57,097 nucleotides of DNA from positions 1 through 57,097 of the forward strand of contig CANQRU010000019.1 of assembly GCA_947626395.1 (NCBI GenBank), in the 5' to 3' direction. Position 1 is the first letter of the stretch. Every line of letters begins with the position of its first letter. Origin of the DNA: an uncultured Lachnospiraceae bacterium. GTDB taxonomy: Bacteria; Bacillota; Clostridia; Lachnospirales; Lachnospiraceae. Shown here piece after piece: positions 43,227-51,851 of this stretch. The notes beneath the pieces are model-generated. The model did not search any database and was not told where the DNA came from. It saw only the letters and a program-made list of their open reading frames with translations. The translations under genes were made by a program, and so were the position numbers.

Positions 43227-45731
43227 AGTTTGTTCCTCCTTATGATTCTTTTTATGTTTTATTTTTTTATCCCGCGCCGTGCTGTTCATATCGAACAGAT
43301 TCAGGCGAAGGGCATTGGTAACGACACAGAAGCTGGACAGGCTCATGGCCGCCGCTCCGAACATCGGATTCAGCTTCAGTCCGAAGAAAGGATACCACAG
43401 ACCGGCCGCCAGCGGGATCCCGATCACATTATAAAAGAACGCCCAGAACAGATTCTCATGGATATTCGTCAAAGTCGCGCGGCTTAAGCGGATGGCCGCC
43501 GGCACGTCGCTTAACCGGCTCTTCATCAGGACCACGTCCGCCGCGTCGATGGCGATATCCGTACCCGCGCCGATGGCGATACCGATATCCGCCCTGGTCA
43601 GGGCCGGAGCGTCGTTGATGCCGTCGCCCACCATGGCCACCTTCCCCTGCTTCTTCAAATCCCGGATCACATTCTCCTTGCCGTCCGGCAGAACGCCCGC
43701 GATCACCTGATCCACGCCGGCCTGGCTTCCGATGGCCCGGGCCGTCCGCTCGTTGTCGCCGGTCAGCATGACCACGCGGATACCCATATTCTGAAGCTGG
43801 CGGACCGCCTCGGGGCTGTCCTCGCGGATCACGTCCGCCACGGCGATAATTCCCGCGAGACAGTTCCCGCGGCTGAAATACAGCGGAGTTTTGCCTTCTT
43901 CTGCCAACGCTTCCGCGCGGGCGCGGATCTGATCCGATACCATGCCGCCGGATACAGCCGCCGGAGGCTCAGCCCCGCGGCCTTCCACACGCTCGCCACT
44001 TCCGGCGGACGCCTTAAGTCCTTCGCCCTCGGCAGCTTCTGCAGTTCCTGCAGTCTTCACAAGCCCTTCGGCGGACGCCTGCATCTGCCCGCTTATAAAC
44101 GCCAGATTACCGCCGCACACCGTTTCTCCGTTCAGTCTTCCCGTCAATCCGTTGCCGGGAAGCGCCGCGAAATCTTCCACATCCCCGCCGGTGATCCCCA
44201 TCTCTTCCGCCCGCTTAAGGACGGCCTTTGCCAGAGGATGCTCGCTCTTCTTCTCAAGCGCGCAGGCAAGCTGCAGAAGTTCCTCTTCGGATACGCCCTC
44301 CGCCGGGATCACATCCGTCACCTTCGGCTCGCCGCTTGTGATCGTTCCGGTCTTATCAAGCGCCACGATCTCCATTTTCCCGGCCGCCTCCAGGGACGCG
44401 GCCGTCTTGAACATCACGCCGTGACGCGCGCCCATGCCGTTGCCCACCATGATAGCTACCGGCGTCGCCAGACCCAGGGCGCAGGGACAGCTGATGACCA
44501 GCACCGAGATGCCCATGGACAGCGAAAAGCCCAGGCTGTGGCCTGTCACAAGCCACAGAAACGTCGTGATCACCGCGATCGTGATCACCGCCGGCACGAA
44601 GACGCCGCTGACCTTATCCGCCACTTTGGCGATCGGGGCCTTGGTGGCCGCCGCGTCGCTGACCATCTGGATGATCTGGGACAAGGTGGTATCCTCGCCG
44701 ACTCTCGTGGCCCGGCAGCGGATGAATCCGGACTGGTTCACCGTGGCCGCCGATACCGTATCTCCGGCCGACTTATCCACCGGGATGCTCTCGCCGGTCA
44801 GCGCCGCCTCATTGACCGCGCTTGTGCCCTCCAGCACCACGCCGTCCACCGGAATATTTTCCCCGGGACGCACGACGAAAATATCGCCTTTCTGCACCTG
44901 ATCGATAGACACCTCCGTCTCCACGCCGTCATAGACTACCACAGCCGTCTTCGGCGCCAGCTTCATCAGGCTCTTAAGCGCGTCTGTGGTCTTGCCCTTC
45001 GAACGGGCCTCCAGCATCTTCCCGACCGTGATGAGCGTCAGGATCATGGCCGCCGATTCAAAATAGAACTCGTGCATATAGCCCATGACGCCTTCCATAT
45101 CCATCCGCATCTGAGCGTCCGTCATCGCGAACAGCGCGTAGGTGCTGTAACCGAACGCCGCCGTGGACCCCAGGGCCACCAGGGTGTCCATGTTCGGCGC
45201 ACGGTGCCACAGGGACTTGTAGCCGCTGATAAAGAATTTCTGGTTGATGACCATGATGACGACCGTCAGAAGCATCTGCAGGAGCCCCTGGGCCACATGG
45301 TTTTCCGCCAGGAACGCCGGAAGCGGCCATCCCCACATCATATGTCCCATGGAAATGTACATGAGCACGGCCAGAAATCCCAGCGACGTAAATAACCTCC
45401 GCTTCAGGACCGGCGTCTCCCGGTCGCGGAGCATTTCTTCCGCCTCGGACATCGAACTGCCGCCGGAAACCGCCGCGCCGCCGCCTGCCGCATTCCCGGC
45501 CGCCGCGGAAGTCCGTCCTGCCGCGCCGCCCCTCTGCTTTAACGACGCGCCGTACCCGGCCTCTTCCACCGCCCGGATCACGGCTTCCGGCGAAGCCGTG
45601 CCTTCCACGCCCATGGAATTGGTCAGAAGGCTCACCGAGCAGGACGTGACGCCCTCCACCTTCGATACCGCTTTCTCCACCCGGGAACTGCACGCCGCGC
45701 AGCTCATGCCGGTTACAAGATATTGCTGCAT
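43017..45731 (-). CDS. copA: copper-exporting P1B-type ATPase CopA with C-terminal fused CopZ domain
   Basis: A 904-residue Cu+ export ATPase: N-terminal HMA domain ([20 protein letters not shown]), eight membrane spans, the Cu site [13 protein letters not shown], phosphorylation site [27 protein letters not shown] and [20 protein letters not shown]. After the last span and a Lys-rich linker ([15 protein letters not shown]), the final 69 residues are a second HMA domain, [19 protein letters not shown], of CopZ type. Two low-complexity inserts are odd: Gly/Ala-rich after the first HMA domain, and Ala/Glu/Gly-rich in the nucleotide-binding domain (plus-strand ~43935-44095). It is the third gene of the CsoR-regulated operon. 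Confidence 0.96.
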   Translation of the reverse strand: MQQYLVTGMSCAACSSRVEKAVSKVEGVTSCSVSLLTNSMGVEGTASPEAVIRAVEEAGYGASLKQRGGAAGRTSAAAGNAAGGGAAVSGGSSMSEAEEMLRDRETPVLKRRLFTSLGFLAVLMYISMGHMMWGWPLPAFLAENHVAQGLLQMLLTVVIMVINQKFFISGYKSLWHRAPNMDTLVALGSTAAFGYSTYALFAMTDAQMRMDMEGVMGYMHEFYFESAAMILTLITVGKMLEARSKGKTTDALKSLMKLAPKTAVVVYDGVETEVSIDQVQKGDIFVVRPGENIPVDGVVLEGTSAVNEAALTGESIPVDKSAGDTVSAATVNQSGFIRCRATRVGEDTTLSQIIQMVSDAAATKAPIAKVADKVSGVFVPAVITIAVITTFLWLVTGHSLGFSLSMGISVLVISCPCALGLATPVAIMVGNGMGARHGVMFKTAASLEAAGKMEIVALDKTGTITSGEPKVTDVIPAEGVSEEELLQLACALEKKSEHPLAKAVLKRAEEMGITGGDVEDFAALPGNGLTGRLNGETVCGGNLAFISGQMQASAEGLVKTAGTAEAAEGEGLKASAGSGERVEGRGAEPPAAVSGGMVSDQIRARAEALAEEGKTPLYFSRGNCLAGIIAVADVIREDSPEAVRQLQNMGIRVVMLTGDNERTARAIGSQAGVDQVIAGVLPDGKENVIRDLKKQGKVAMVGDGINDAPALTRADIGIAIGAGTDIAIDAADVVLMKSRLSDVPAAIRLSRATLTNIHENLFWAFFYNVIGIPLAAGLWYPFFGLKLNPMFGAAAMSLSSFCVVTNALRLNLFDMNSTARDKKIKHKKNHKEEQTMTKTMKIEGMMCGHCEARVKKALEALEQVSAAEVSHEKGTAVVTLSAPLDDAALKAAVEAQDYTVTAIQ

Positions 45732-45804
45732 TGTCTGTCATCTCCTTATATCGAATCACATCTAAAATTCCAACCGGTCTTATCTGCCGCTGCGGCGCCC
45801 GCCG

Positions 45805-46158
45805 TCAGGCAGTCTCGATCTTCACCACTTTAAAATCCGCCCGTTCCACCGCACGGATCAGTTCCTCATCCTCCACCATGCGGCTCATGGAGACCCGGGC
45901 AATATTTTTCTTCAGATCCACCTTCGCCACGGCTCCGTCGATCCGGTTGATCTGCCTTTCCACGCTGTTCTTGCAGTTCTCGCAGTGCATGCCCTCGATG
46001 GTGACGATCTTCTCGCCCACTTTCTCGCCTTCCAGTTCCTTCTGCGGCGCCTTCGGCACGGAACCGCCGCAGCAGCCGTTCCTGCTGCGCTTCAATGCTT
46101 CCCTGACGCCGAAAAACAAACCAACCGCAACGATCAGAACAATAATAATATCTCCCAT
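45805..46158 (-). CDS. membrane-anchored heavy-metal-associated domain protein
   Basis: A 117-residue protein: one N-terminal span (IIIVLIVAVGLFFGVREAL), a Cys pair in SRNGCCGGSVPK, then an HMA domain with EGMHCENCKNSVERQINRI (CxxC) and ADFKVVKIETA at the end. It probably hands Cu+ to CopA at the membrane. The ATG at 46156-46158 is preferred, with GGAG 13 bases upstream; an ATG five codons earlier is possible. It lies between csoR and copA in the same operon. Confidence 0.88.
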   Translation of the reverse strand: MGDIIIVLIVAVGLFFGVREALKRSRNGCCGGSVPKAPQKELEGEKVGEKIVTIEGMHCENCKNSVERQINRIDGAVAKVDLKKNIARVSMSRMVEDEELIRAVERADFKVVKIETA

Positions 46159-46181
46159 GATCTTCTTCTCCATTCTGCCTG

Positions 46182-46484
46182 CTATTTCATTAATTTATGC
46201 AGCGTTCCCACCAGCTCATCCAGCGTTTCTTCCTTGCCTTCCTTAATATCACGGACCACGCAGCTCCGGATATGATTCTCCAGAAGCACCTTGTTAAAAC
46301 TGTTCAGCGCCGCGTTCACCGCCGCCACCTGCACCAGGATATCCGTACAGTACGCGTCCTGCTCCACCATTCCTTTGATTCCCCGCACCTGTCCCTCGAT
46401 ACGGTTTAAGCGGTGGATCAGATCCTTATACTCCTTCTCCGAACGCTCCTTTGTCTTATGACAACAGCATTGATTCTCTTCCAC
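46182..46484 (-). CDS. csoR: copper-sensing transcriptional repressor CsoR
   Basis: A 100-residue CsoR/DUF156 repressor. The Cu+ ligands are kept: Cys in QDAYCTDILVQ, then His and Cys in LLENHIRSCVV. RLNRIEGQVRGIKGMVE is the family's helical start. The N-terminus carries an extra CCCHK cluster. When Cu+ binds, CsoR leaves the operator and the operon is expressed. The start is taken as GTG 46482-46484, eight bases after AGGAG; a TTG two codons earlier lies too near the site. First gene of the copper operon. Confidence 0.93.
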   Translation of the reverse strand: MEENQCCCHKTKERSEKEYKDLIHRLNRIEGQVRGIKGMVEQDAYCTDILVQVAAVNAALNSFNKVLLENHIRSCVVRDIKEGKEETLDELVGTLHKLMK

Positions 46485-46547
46485 GGGCAACTCTCCTTTC
46501 CGGACTCAGCCGTCCCCAGCAGCTGATCCATCCTTCATCCTTATATC

Positions 46548-46612
46548 CATCTGCAACAGCAGAAACGGTCTTCCATAATCCATCTGCCATACAGAAACGG
46601 TCTTCCGTATCC
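46548..46612. repeat. tandem direct repeat in csoR leader
   Basis: Two adjacent ~33-base units that begin CATCTGC and contain CAGAAACGGTCTTCC (46548-46580, 46581-46612), between the csoR promoter and coding start. Meaning unknown. Confidence 0.6.
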
Positions 46613-46619
46613 AGTGTTT

Positions 46620-46648
46620 ATTATATACCCCCATGGGGTATATTTCAA
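46620..46648 (-). promoter_or_regulatory. promoter and CsoR operator of the copper operon
   Basis: TTGAAA (46643-46648) and TATAAT (46620-46625) are 17 bases apart on the minus strand. The spacer is almost wholly taken up by the palindrome ATATACCCC-CAT-GGGGTATAT (46623-46643), which matches known CsoR sites (TACCCC...GGGGTA). Apo-CsoR bound there would cover both promoter elements. Confidence 0.9.
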
Positions 46649-46763
46649 GCCCCTTTTTTATAATTTTAACTTTCAAATGCCGCCGATGCCGGCCGTCCTC
46701 CGCTCTCGCAATTCCATTTCCATAACGACGCGGATGCGCCCGGCCATCCCCGCGTACAATGAC

Positions 46764-46793
46764 ATCAAAAAAAGGCCCGCCGTAAGACGGGCC
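46764..46793 (-). terminator. terminator downstream of MazG-like gene
   Basis: GGCCCG/CGGGCC stem (46774-46779, 46788-46793), followed on the minus strand by seven T. The dispersed repeat pair at 46808-46880 lies between it and the gene. Confidence 0.8.
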
Positions 46794-46807
46794 AAACTAA
46801 CACACGA

Positions 46808-46880
46808 AGGGCGTCACTGGCACCCTTCTTGCATGGAAATAGGAGCAGAGCGTCACCGGCGCCCTTCTTGCATTGAAATA
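46808..46880. repeat. dispersed 34-base repeat, tandem copies 2 and 3
   Basis: Two 34-base units (46808-46841 and 46847-46880) separated by five bases, i.e. a 39-base period; they match each other at 30 of 34 positions and copy 1 (15836-15869) about as well. Each has a weak hairpin (AGGG...CCCT) followed by invariant CTTCTTG and TGAAATA/GGAAATA. They are in the 3' untranslated part of the MazG-like transcript. Confidence 0.8.
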
Positions 46881-46924
46881 TCAAACGTTTCCCGATGCTG
46901 CCGATCCGACCGCTCCGGTGCGGA

Positions 46925-47254
46925 TCACTCCTCAGCCCGGTGCAGCGACCTCTCCGTGTCAAATCCTTCCGGATACCGTTTCTTCAGCTTCTCGATATTG
47001 CGCGTCAGCACTTCCTCCAGCGACACATCCAGAACCGTGGCCGTCTCCGCCAGATACCAGGCGATGTCGCCCAGTTCCTTAATCAGCTTCTCCCGATCCA
47101 GCTCGTGTCCCTGCGCCAGATGCTTCTTCACGATATCAATGGCCTCGCCGGACTCCCCGCACAGCCCCATGACGCCGTTGATCAGGACGTCCTTTTTGTC
47201 CAGCTTCGGGTTCAGCGTGGTCATCGCAAGTTTCTGATATTCATTGATCGTCAT
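46925..47254 (-). CDS. MazG-like nucleotide pyrophosphohydrolase
   Basis: A 109-residue all-alpha NTP-PPase of the MazG-like superfamily. The metal-binding pattern is GLCGESGEAIDIVKKH (ExxE) and LIKELGDIAWYLAETA (ExxD), with NIEKLKKRYPEGFDTERS at the C-terminus, the signature of small MazG-like proteins. It hydrolyses non-canonical or excess (d)NTPs to monophosphates. It is a single gene, with an ATG at 47252-47254, ending in a hairpin terminator. The exact substrate is not predictable. Confidence 0.9.
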   Translation of the reverse strand: MTINEYQKLAMTTLNPKLDKKDVLINGVMGLCGESGEAIDIVKKHLAQGHELDREKLIKELGDIAWYLAETATVLDVSLEEVLTRNIEKLKKRYPEGFDTERSLHRAEE

Positions 47255-47387
47255 AGGTATCTTTCTCCTTCATTCCTCTGGTTCCGTAAACCACTGCCCC
47301 CATCGTATGCGTTATCCGGAATCTGTGCATTTTTACTTCCGGTATCCTATCTAAATGCTTCTTCACACCACAAGCAGAATTTTTATT

Positions 47388-47882
47388 TTACAGCACTTTC
47401 TCAAGCGCCGATACAAACGTCTCAAGACCTTCCTTCTCTTCCGCCCCGAACCTTCCGTACAGCGGACTGTCGATATCCAGAACGCCGTACAGTGCGCCGT
47501 TTCTGTGAATCGGGATCACGATCTCCGAATTGGAAGCGCCGTCGCAGGCGATATGTCCCGGAAACTGGTGGACATCCTCCACTACCACGGTCTCATCCCG
47601 CTGCGCCGCCGTCCCGCAGACGCCTTTTCCAATGGCGATACGCGTACAGGCCGTCTTCCCCTGAAACGGTCCCAGGCGCAGTTCTCCGCCCTGGTACAGA
47701 TAAAACCCGGCCCAGTTCAGATCCGCAAGCGTATGATACAGAAGCGCCGAAGCGTTTGCCAGATTGCTGATCTCACTCTCCACGTCCTCCGCCAGCGCCT
47801 GCATCTGCGCCGCCAGAAGTTCATAATCCACGGCGTCTGCCGCAAATGCCGCACCGCCTGCCTGTTTTTCATGGTCACTCAT
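47388..47882 (-). CDS. msrC: free methionine-(R)-sulfoxide reductase (GAF domain)
   Basis: A 164-residue GAF-domain enzyme that reduces free methionine-R-sulfoxide. The catalytic Cys pattern is intact: GKGVCGTAAQRDETVVVEDV, then FPGHIACDGASNSEIVIPIH, and YGVLDIDSPLYGRF at the end. NWAGFYLY is typical. The ATG 47880-47882 with GGAG upstream is preferred; a frame extending 23 codons upstream overlaps the promoter at 47919-47947 and lacks family sequence. Single gene, divergent from tauE. Confidence 0.9.
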   Translation of the reverse strand: MSDHEKQAGGAAFAADAVDYELLAAQMQALAEDVESEISNLANASALLYHTLADLNWAGFYLYQGGELRLGPFQGKTACTRIAIGKGVCGTAAQRDETVVVEDVHQFPGHIACDGASNSEIVIPIHRNGALYGVLDIDSPLYGRFGAEEKEGLETFVSALEKVL

Positions 47883-47918
47883 GACTGACTCTGCTCCATT
47901 TCCAACAATGATATCGAT

Positions 47919-47947
47919 ATTATAACCCCACCGCTCCGATTTGTCAC
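47919..47947 (-). promoter_or_regulatory. predicted promoter of msrC
   Basis: GTGACA (47942-47947) and TATAAT (47919-47924) with a 17-base spacer on the minus strand. Confidence 0.7.
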
Positions 47948-47996
47948 GCAAAAGACAAAAAGACGGTCACGCCAGCTGCGCCGGCCGCCGCGGATA

Positions 47997-48025
47997 TTGA
48001 CAGCCGCCTGTCCGCGCGTTATAAT
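47997..48025 (+). promoter_or_regulatory. consensus sigma-A promoter of tauE-like gene
   Basis: Perfect TTGACA (47997-48002) and perfect TATAAT (48020-48025) with a 17-base spacer, the strongest promoter by inspection on the plus strand of this window. Confidence 0.88.
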
Positions 48026-48098
48026 CCATTCCGCCGGATCGATGATCTTCATCAGCCGGAAGGAAGCAGAAGAAAAATAAACAAGGAGAACTTTCAGG

Positions 48099-48869
48099 AT
48101 GATCGCAAAGATATTGGTATGCTTTTTCGCCGGCCTCGGCGCGGGCCTGGGAACCGGCTTTGCCGGAATGAGCGCGGCGGCAGTGATAAGCCCGATGCTC
48201 ATCACATTTCTTGATATGCCGGTTTACCAGGCGGTCGGGATCGCGCTGGCAAGCGACGTCCTGGCCAGCGCCGTCAGCGCCTACACCTACGGAAAGAATA
48301 AGAATCTTGATATCCGCAACGGTCTCGTCATGATGGCTGCGGTCCTTCTCTTCACAATGGTCGGCAGCTGGACCGCCAGCCTGGTACCCAACACGACCAT
48401 GGGCAGCTTCTCCGTCTTCATGACAATGCTTCTCGGAATCAAATTTATCGTACGGCCGGTCATGACGACCAAAGAAGCTATGGCTTCTGTCAGCGCCAGG
48501 AAGCGCATCATCCAGTCCATCGTCTGCGGATCGGGCGTCGGGTTCATCTGCGGCTTTGTCGGGGCAGGCGGCGGCATGATGATGCTTCTGCTGCTGACCA
48601 GCGTCCTTGGCTATGAATTAAAAACCGCAGTCGGCACCAGCGTCTTCATCATGACTTTCACGGCGCTGACCGGCGCCGCCAGCCATTTCGCCATCGGCGG
48701 CGCGCCGGATCCATGGTGTCTGGTCCTCTGTGTCGCGTTTACGCTTCTGTGGGCCAGGGTCGCCGCCCTGTTCGCCAATAAGGCAAGTGCAAAAACGCTG
48801 AATCGGGCCACCGGCGTCGTTCTGACAGTGCTGGGCATAGTGATATTGTCGGTTCGATTCTTCAGTTAA
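48099..48869 (+). CDS. TauE/SafE-family sulfite/organosulfur exporter
   Basis: A 256-residue transporter with eight hydrophobic segments in two homologous halves, each starting with a Gly-rich segment: FAGLGAGLGTGFAGMSAAAV and GVGFICGFVGAGGGMMMLL. The family moves sulfite, sulfonates or other small anions across the membrane. A perfect-consensus promoter suggests high constitutive expression. AAGGAG lies 12 bases before the ATG (48099). The end overlaps the convergent spore-protein gene by eight bases. Confidence 0.88.
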   Translation: MIAKILVCFFAGLGAGLGTGFAGMSAAAVISPMLITFLDMPVYQAVGIALASDVLASAVSAYTYGKNKNLDIRNGLVMMAAVLLFTMVGSWTASLVPNTTMGSFSVFMTMLLGIKFIVRPVMTTKEAMASVSARKRIIQSIVCGSGVGFICGFVGAGGGMMMLLLLTSVLGYELKTAVGTSVFIMTFTALTGAASHFAIGGAPDPWCLVLCVAFTLLWARVAALFANKASAKTLNRATGVVLTVLGIVILSVRFFS

Positions 48870-49092
48870 CCTGCCCCTGAGATCGCTCTTTAGGCGCCTC
48901 TTGCTGCATCTCTCTCCTGCGCTTGGTCATCAGGCCGCCGATGCGGCCGCTTTCCTTGGCCGTCAAACTGCGCCAGCCGTTTGCGATCACCTTGTCGCTG
49001 AGTCCCAGTTCCTCGGCGATCTCAAATTTCAGAAGCTCCTCCGGCTTTAAATTCTTCGGATCAAACGGTTCATCCTTCTTCTTTTTCGGCAT
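48862..49092 (-). CDS. small acid-soluble spore protein, alpha/beta type
   Basis: A 76-residue DNA-binding spore protein. The SASP signature is KFEIAEELGLSDKVIANGW and LTAKESGRIGGLMTKRRR, with the Glu-Ile/Glu-Leu pair that the germination protease cleaves in EIAEELG. It coats and protects spore DNA. It is direct evidence that this lineage makes endospores. The N-terminus MPKKKKDEPFDP is more basic than in classical members, like SspF-type proteins. ATG 49090-49092 is taken; an ATG four codons upstream sits almost on the Shine-Dalgarno AAAGGAG. Expression would be sigma-G dependent, but I did not identify that promoter. Confidence 0.9.
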   Translation of the reverse strand: MPKKKKDEPFDPKNLKPEELLKFEIAEELGLSDKVIANGWRSLTAKESGRIGGLMTKRRREMQQEAPKERSQGQVN

Positions 49093-49149
49093 AATAACAG
49101 GCATACTCCTTTCTCAGATCTGCTTAGAGTATGCCCGTTTTGTCAAGGC

Positions 49150-49350
49150 CTATACGTACGGATTCTGCGGAATAATGATCGCCGCGACAATATAGGCGAT
49201 CACTCCCGGCGCGATACCGAACAGCGTCACGATCGCCCACACAAGACGCACGATCGTCGGATCCACCGCGAAATACTCCGCAATCCCTCCGCACACGCCG
49301 CATACCATCCGGTCACGGTTCGACCGGTACAAACGTTTTCCATTCTCCAT
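49150..49350 (-). CDS. PspC-domain membrane protein
   Basis: A 66-residue PspC-domain protein: MENGKRLYRSNRDRMVCGVCGGIAEYFAV.. followed by TIVRLVWAIVTLFGIAPGVIAYIVAAIIIP, one long membrane segment. Such proteins belong to envelope-stress responses of the phage-shock type. AGGAGGAG precedes the ATG (49348-49350). It lies on the same strand as, and 58 bases before, the spore protein gene, but the two are probably separate. The PadR-DUF1700-DUF4097 operon upstream is another envelope-stress-type module. Confidence 0.9.
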   Translation of the reverse strand: MENGKRLYRSNRDRMVCGVCGGIAEYFAVDPTIVRLVWAIVTLFGIAPGVIAYIVAAIIIPQNPYV

Positions 49351-49588
49351 AAAGCTCCTCCTCTCCGGCCGCCTGGCCGTTCCTGTCCCGGAAATCTTCT
49401 GCATCCGCGGGAAGCCATTTCCAGGACTCTGCTCAAATTCATTCTAGCGCAGATCATCATAAATTGCAAGGGCGCAGCACCACGGCATATCCCATGCTTT
49501 TCAGCATCTTCTTGCAGCGATAGTAACCCTGTCGTCATTCGTCGGCGCTGAATTCAACCTAAACTGCAAACGCGGCTGTCATATTCCT

Positions 49589-50557
49589 CTACCGGAAATT
49601 CATCTCCACGCTGCCCATACTGCAGTCCAGCTTCGCCGTTTTTTTCGCGCCGTCATGCTTTACCGTCTGTTTCCCTTTCAGGCCGCCTCTGGCATCCGTG
49701 AGTCCCTCTACCGTAACGCCTCCCATAGACGAATCGATCTGATAATTAAAATCCTTCATCGCGCCGTCCAGCGTAAGCCGGACGGTTCCCATTTCGCTGT
49801 CCGCTTCTACGGATTCTTCCACCGCACCGGTATAGTCCACACTGCCCATAGCGCTTTCGATCTCCAGCGTCTTCACGGCGCCTTCCGTGATTTCGATACT
49901 TCCGGCGTTGGCCTCCAGCTTCATCTCATCTGCCGACACGCTGCCGATCTCCACCGACGCGGCGCCCGCGGAAATGTCCAGATTATCCGCCAGGATCCGG
50001 TCCGCGTCAATGCTGGAGGCGTCCGCTTCCAGTTCCACCCTGCGGAAATGCTGATCCTTCGGGATCGTGATCACAGCCTTCGCGTAATCAGGGAGATTTA
50101 CGATTCCCTTCTCCTTCTCGAAAGTCAGCTTCAGGCTGTCGTCAGAAACCTTATCCTTTAAAATGATCTTCTCCGAATTCCGCTCCACCCGGATACAGTC
50201 ATCCGTCTCCCCTTCCACGATCTCGATCCGCGAAGGGGCCGCGACGATCTCAAGATCACGGATGTCCGTAAGCAAATACACGCTGACCAGCGGTTCGTTT
50301 TCATAATCATCCGCGCTGCCTGTTCTTTCCGTACCGTCCCAACTTCCATGAAAACCATTCCATGTGCCGGGAATCAACCGAAACTGATTGCCCCGTATGA
50401 CACGCCCGATCAGTCCGCCGAGACCATCAGACAGAATCTGGTTTCCGTTGATCCGCAGGATCGACCCGCCCATGGACGCGGCACAGCCGCTCATCAGAAG
50501 CCCGGCCGCCAGACAGACTGCCGCTGCGATCAGTACCCATTTGATAAACCTGTTCAC
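49589..50557 (-). CDS. DUF4097-family lipoprotein
   Basis: A 322-residue protein with a lipoprotein signal (FIKWVLIAAAVCLAAGLLMSGC, Cys at ~25) and a beta-helix-like DUF4097 domain: repeated segments such as LEVDADASSIDADRILADNLDI, SAGAASVEIGSV, LEANAGSIEITEGAV and LDCSMGSVEMNF. The role of the family is unknown; it usually goes with PadR and DUF1700 genes, as here. The start codon is GTG (50555-50557), overlapping the DUF1700 stop by four bases, with GGAG upstream. Most DUF4097 proteins have a plain signal or anchor; the lipobox here points to the outer face of the membrane. Confidence 0.85.
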   Translation of the reverse strand: MNRFIKWVLIAAAVCLAAGLLMSGCAASMGGSILRINGNQILSDGLGGLIGRVIRGNQFRLIPGTWNGFHGSWDGTERTGSADDYENEPLVSVYLLTDIRDLEIVAAPSRIEIVEGETDDCIRVERNSEKIILKDKVSDDSLKLTFEKEKGIVNLPDYAKAVITIPKDQHFRRVELEADASSIDADRILADNLDISAGAASVEIGSVSADEMKLEANAGSIEITEGAVKTLEIESAMGSVDYTGAVEESVEADSEMGTVRLTLDGAMKDFNYQIDSSMGGVTVEGLTDARGGLKGKQTVKHDGAKKTAKLDCSMGSVEMNFR

Positions 50558-51459
50558 GCTGTCCGCTCCTTTCTGTGAAGCATTCCGTTAAGCCCGTCGA
50601 TCGCGCCCCTAAACAGCCACGGCAGAAGTTTTCCATAGATCAGCACCGACAGTACCACGCCGACCAGCCCGATCGCCAGCATCACCAGCCCGACGCCGAT
50701 ACATACGACACCGTCGAGCGGATCCGCAAATACTGCCGCGATTCCCGCCGCGACCACCGCGACGCCCGCCACCAGAAATACAAACGTCAATATCGCCGTC
50801 AGAAATACAAGTACAAGCAGCAGCACCACGATCGCCACCAGAATTCCGAAAGCGCCGCCAGCGAATCCAAGAAGCGCCGGCAGAACCGTGACTGCTCCTA
50901 TTATCGCTAAGATAATCCAAAGCACCTTCGCCGCCTGACCGCCGGAACCGGGCCGGCCGGGGGCTCCTGGTTGACCAGCGGCTCCTGGTTGACCCGGATT
51001 ACCGGCATGACCCGCGGCGCCAGGTTGGCCCGGATTACCGGTACGGCCCGCGGCGCCAGGCTGGCCCGGATTACCGGTACGGCCCGCGGCGCCCGATTGA
51101 TCTGCATTTCCGGAATACCCGCCGGTTCTGCTGTCAGCCTGACCTGCGCCAGTTCCGGTATTTCCGTAATGATATTCTTCCTGCTCCCGGCTTGCCAGCT
51201 GATAATTTGGTTCCCGGAACCGTTCATCCGTATAGCCGGTATCCGTAAATTCTCCGCCGTCCGCAAGATTCCCCTGAAGATCTGACCGGATGATCGAAGC
51301 GATCCGCTCCGGACTTCCGAACTCCCGCATGGCTTCCTCCGCCGAATCGCCGGCTTCCTCCAGATAATCGCGGTAATAATCCAGCGCGTCCCTCGTCTCT
51401 TCCTCCGGAAGGTCCGAGAGCAGATATTCCACCTTCTTCATGAATTCCTCTCTGTTCAT
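50554..51459 (-). CDS. DUF1700-family membrane protein with collagen-like linker
   Basis: A 301-residue protein. The N-terminal HAAS/DUF1700 domain (MNREEFMKKVEYLLSDL, EETRDALDYYRDYLEEAGD, EFGSPERIASIIRSDLQG) is followed by a Gly-Xaa-Yaa collagen-like stretch (residues ~115-185, units of GAAGRTGNPGQP) and four or so membrane spans (VLWIILAIIGAVTVLPALLGF onward). DUF1700 proteins act with PadR regulators; collagen-like inserts are not part of the family. ATG 51457-51459 has GAGGAGG upstream and overlaps the padR stop (ATGA). Confidence 0.88.
   Translation of the reverse strand: MNREEFMKKVEYLLSDLPEEETRDALDYYRDYLEEAGDSAEEAMREFGSPERIASIIRSDLQGNLADGGEFTDTGYTDERFREPNYQLASREQEEYHYGNTGTGAGQADSRTGGYSGNADQSGAAGRTGNPGQPGAAGRTGNPGQPGAAGHAGNPGQPGAAGQPGAPGRPGSGGQAAKVLWIILAIIGAVTVLPALLGFAGGAFGILVAIVVLLLVLVFLTAILTFVFLVAGVAVVAAGIAAVFADPLDGVVCIGVGLVMLAIGLVGVVLSVLIYGKLLPWLFRGAIDGLNGMLHRKERTA
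50959..51102. repeat. 36-base collagen-like coding repeat
   Basis: Three clear tandem 36-base copies (50995-51030, 51031-51066, 51067-51102) with more diverged flanking Gly-Xaa-Yaa codons. Each codes for 12 residues of four collagen triplets. The last two copies agree almost completely, suggesting recent slippage. Confidence 0.88.
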
Positions 51460-51776
51460 ATACGCGCCTCCTCGAATATTCTGGTGATCTTTCCTGAATA
51501 GCTGGCCCATTCGCTCTTATACAGATTCAGCTGGACCCGCCCCTTCTCCGTGATCCGGTAATACCTGCGGTTACGGCCGTCAATCGCCATGTCATACGTC
51601 TCCAGGCACTCATCTTTCTGCAAGCGCCGGAGTACCGGATATAAAGTGGATTCCGACACATCGATAACTCCCCGTACGTCCTGTGTGATCTTATATCCGT
51701 AAGTCCCCATCATATCCTTCGAGACCACCGCCAAAACGATCGCGTCCAAAAGCGCCGTCCCCGTATTAAATACCAT
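51456..51776 (-). CDS. PadR-family transcriptional regulator
   Basis: A 106-residue PadR-type winged-helix repressor: ALLDAIVLAVVSKDMMGTYGYKITQDV, STLYPVLRRLQKDECLETYD, and GRNRRYYRITEKGR are the family landmarks. It is the first gene of PadR-DUF1700-DUF4097, overlapping the next gene by four bases. It probably represses its own operon through the AT-rich repeats in the promoter at 51852-51886. The ATG 51774-51776 with AAGGAG upstream is chosen over an upstream in-frame start. The effector is unknown. Confidence 0.92.
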   Translation of the reverse strand: MVFNTGTALLDAIVLAVVSKDMMGTYGYKITQDVRGVIDVSESTLYPVLRRLQKDECLETYDMAIDGRNRRYYRITEKGRVQLNLYKSEWASYSGKITRIFEEARI

Positions 51777-51851
51777 ACAGCTCAACTCCTTACTACCTTC
51801 CCCGTTTGCACGGATCCTATTCTGTATGTGGAACACAGAAGTATCGTTCCG

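Noticed and set aside
46808-46880. CRISPR-like repeats ending TTGAAAT
   Set aside because: Only two units with five bases between them; the single copy at 15836 has no partner.
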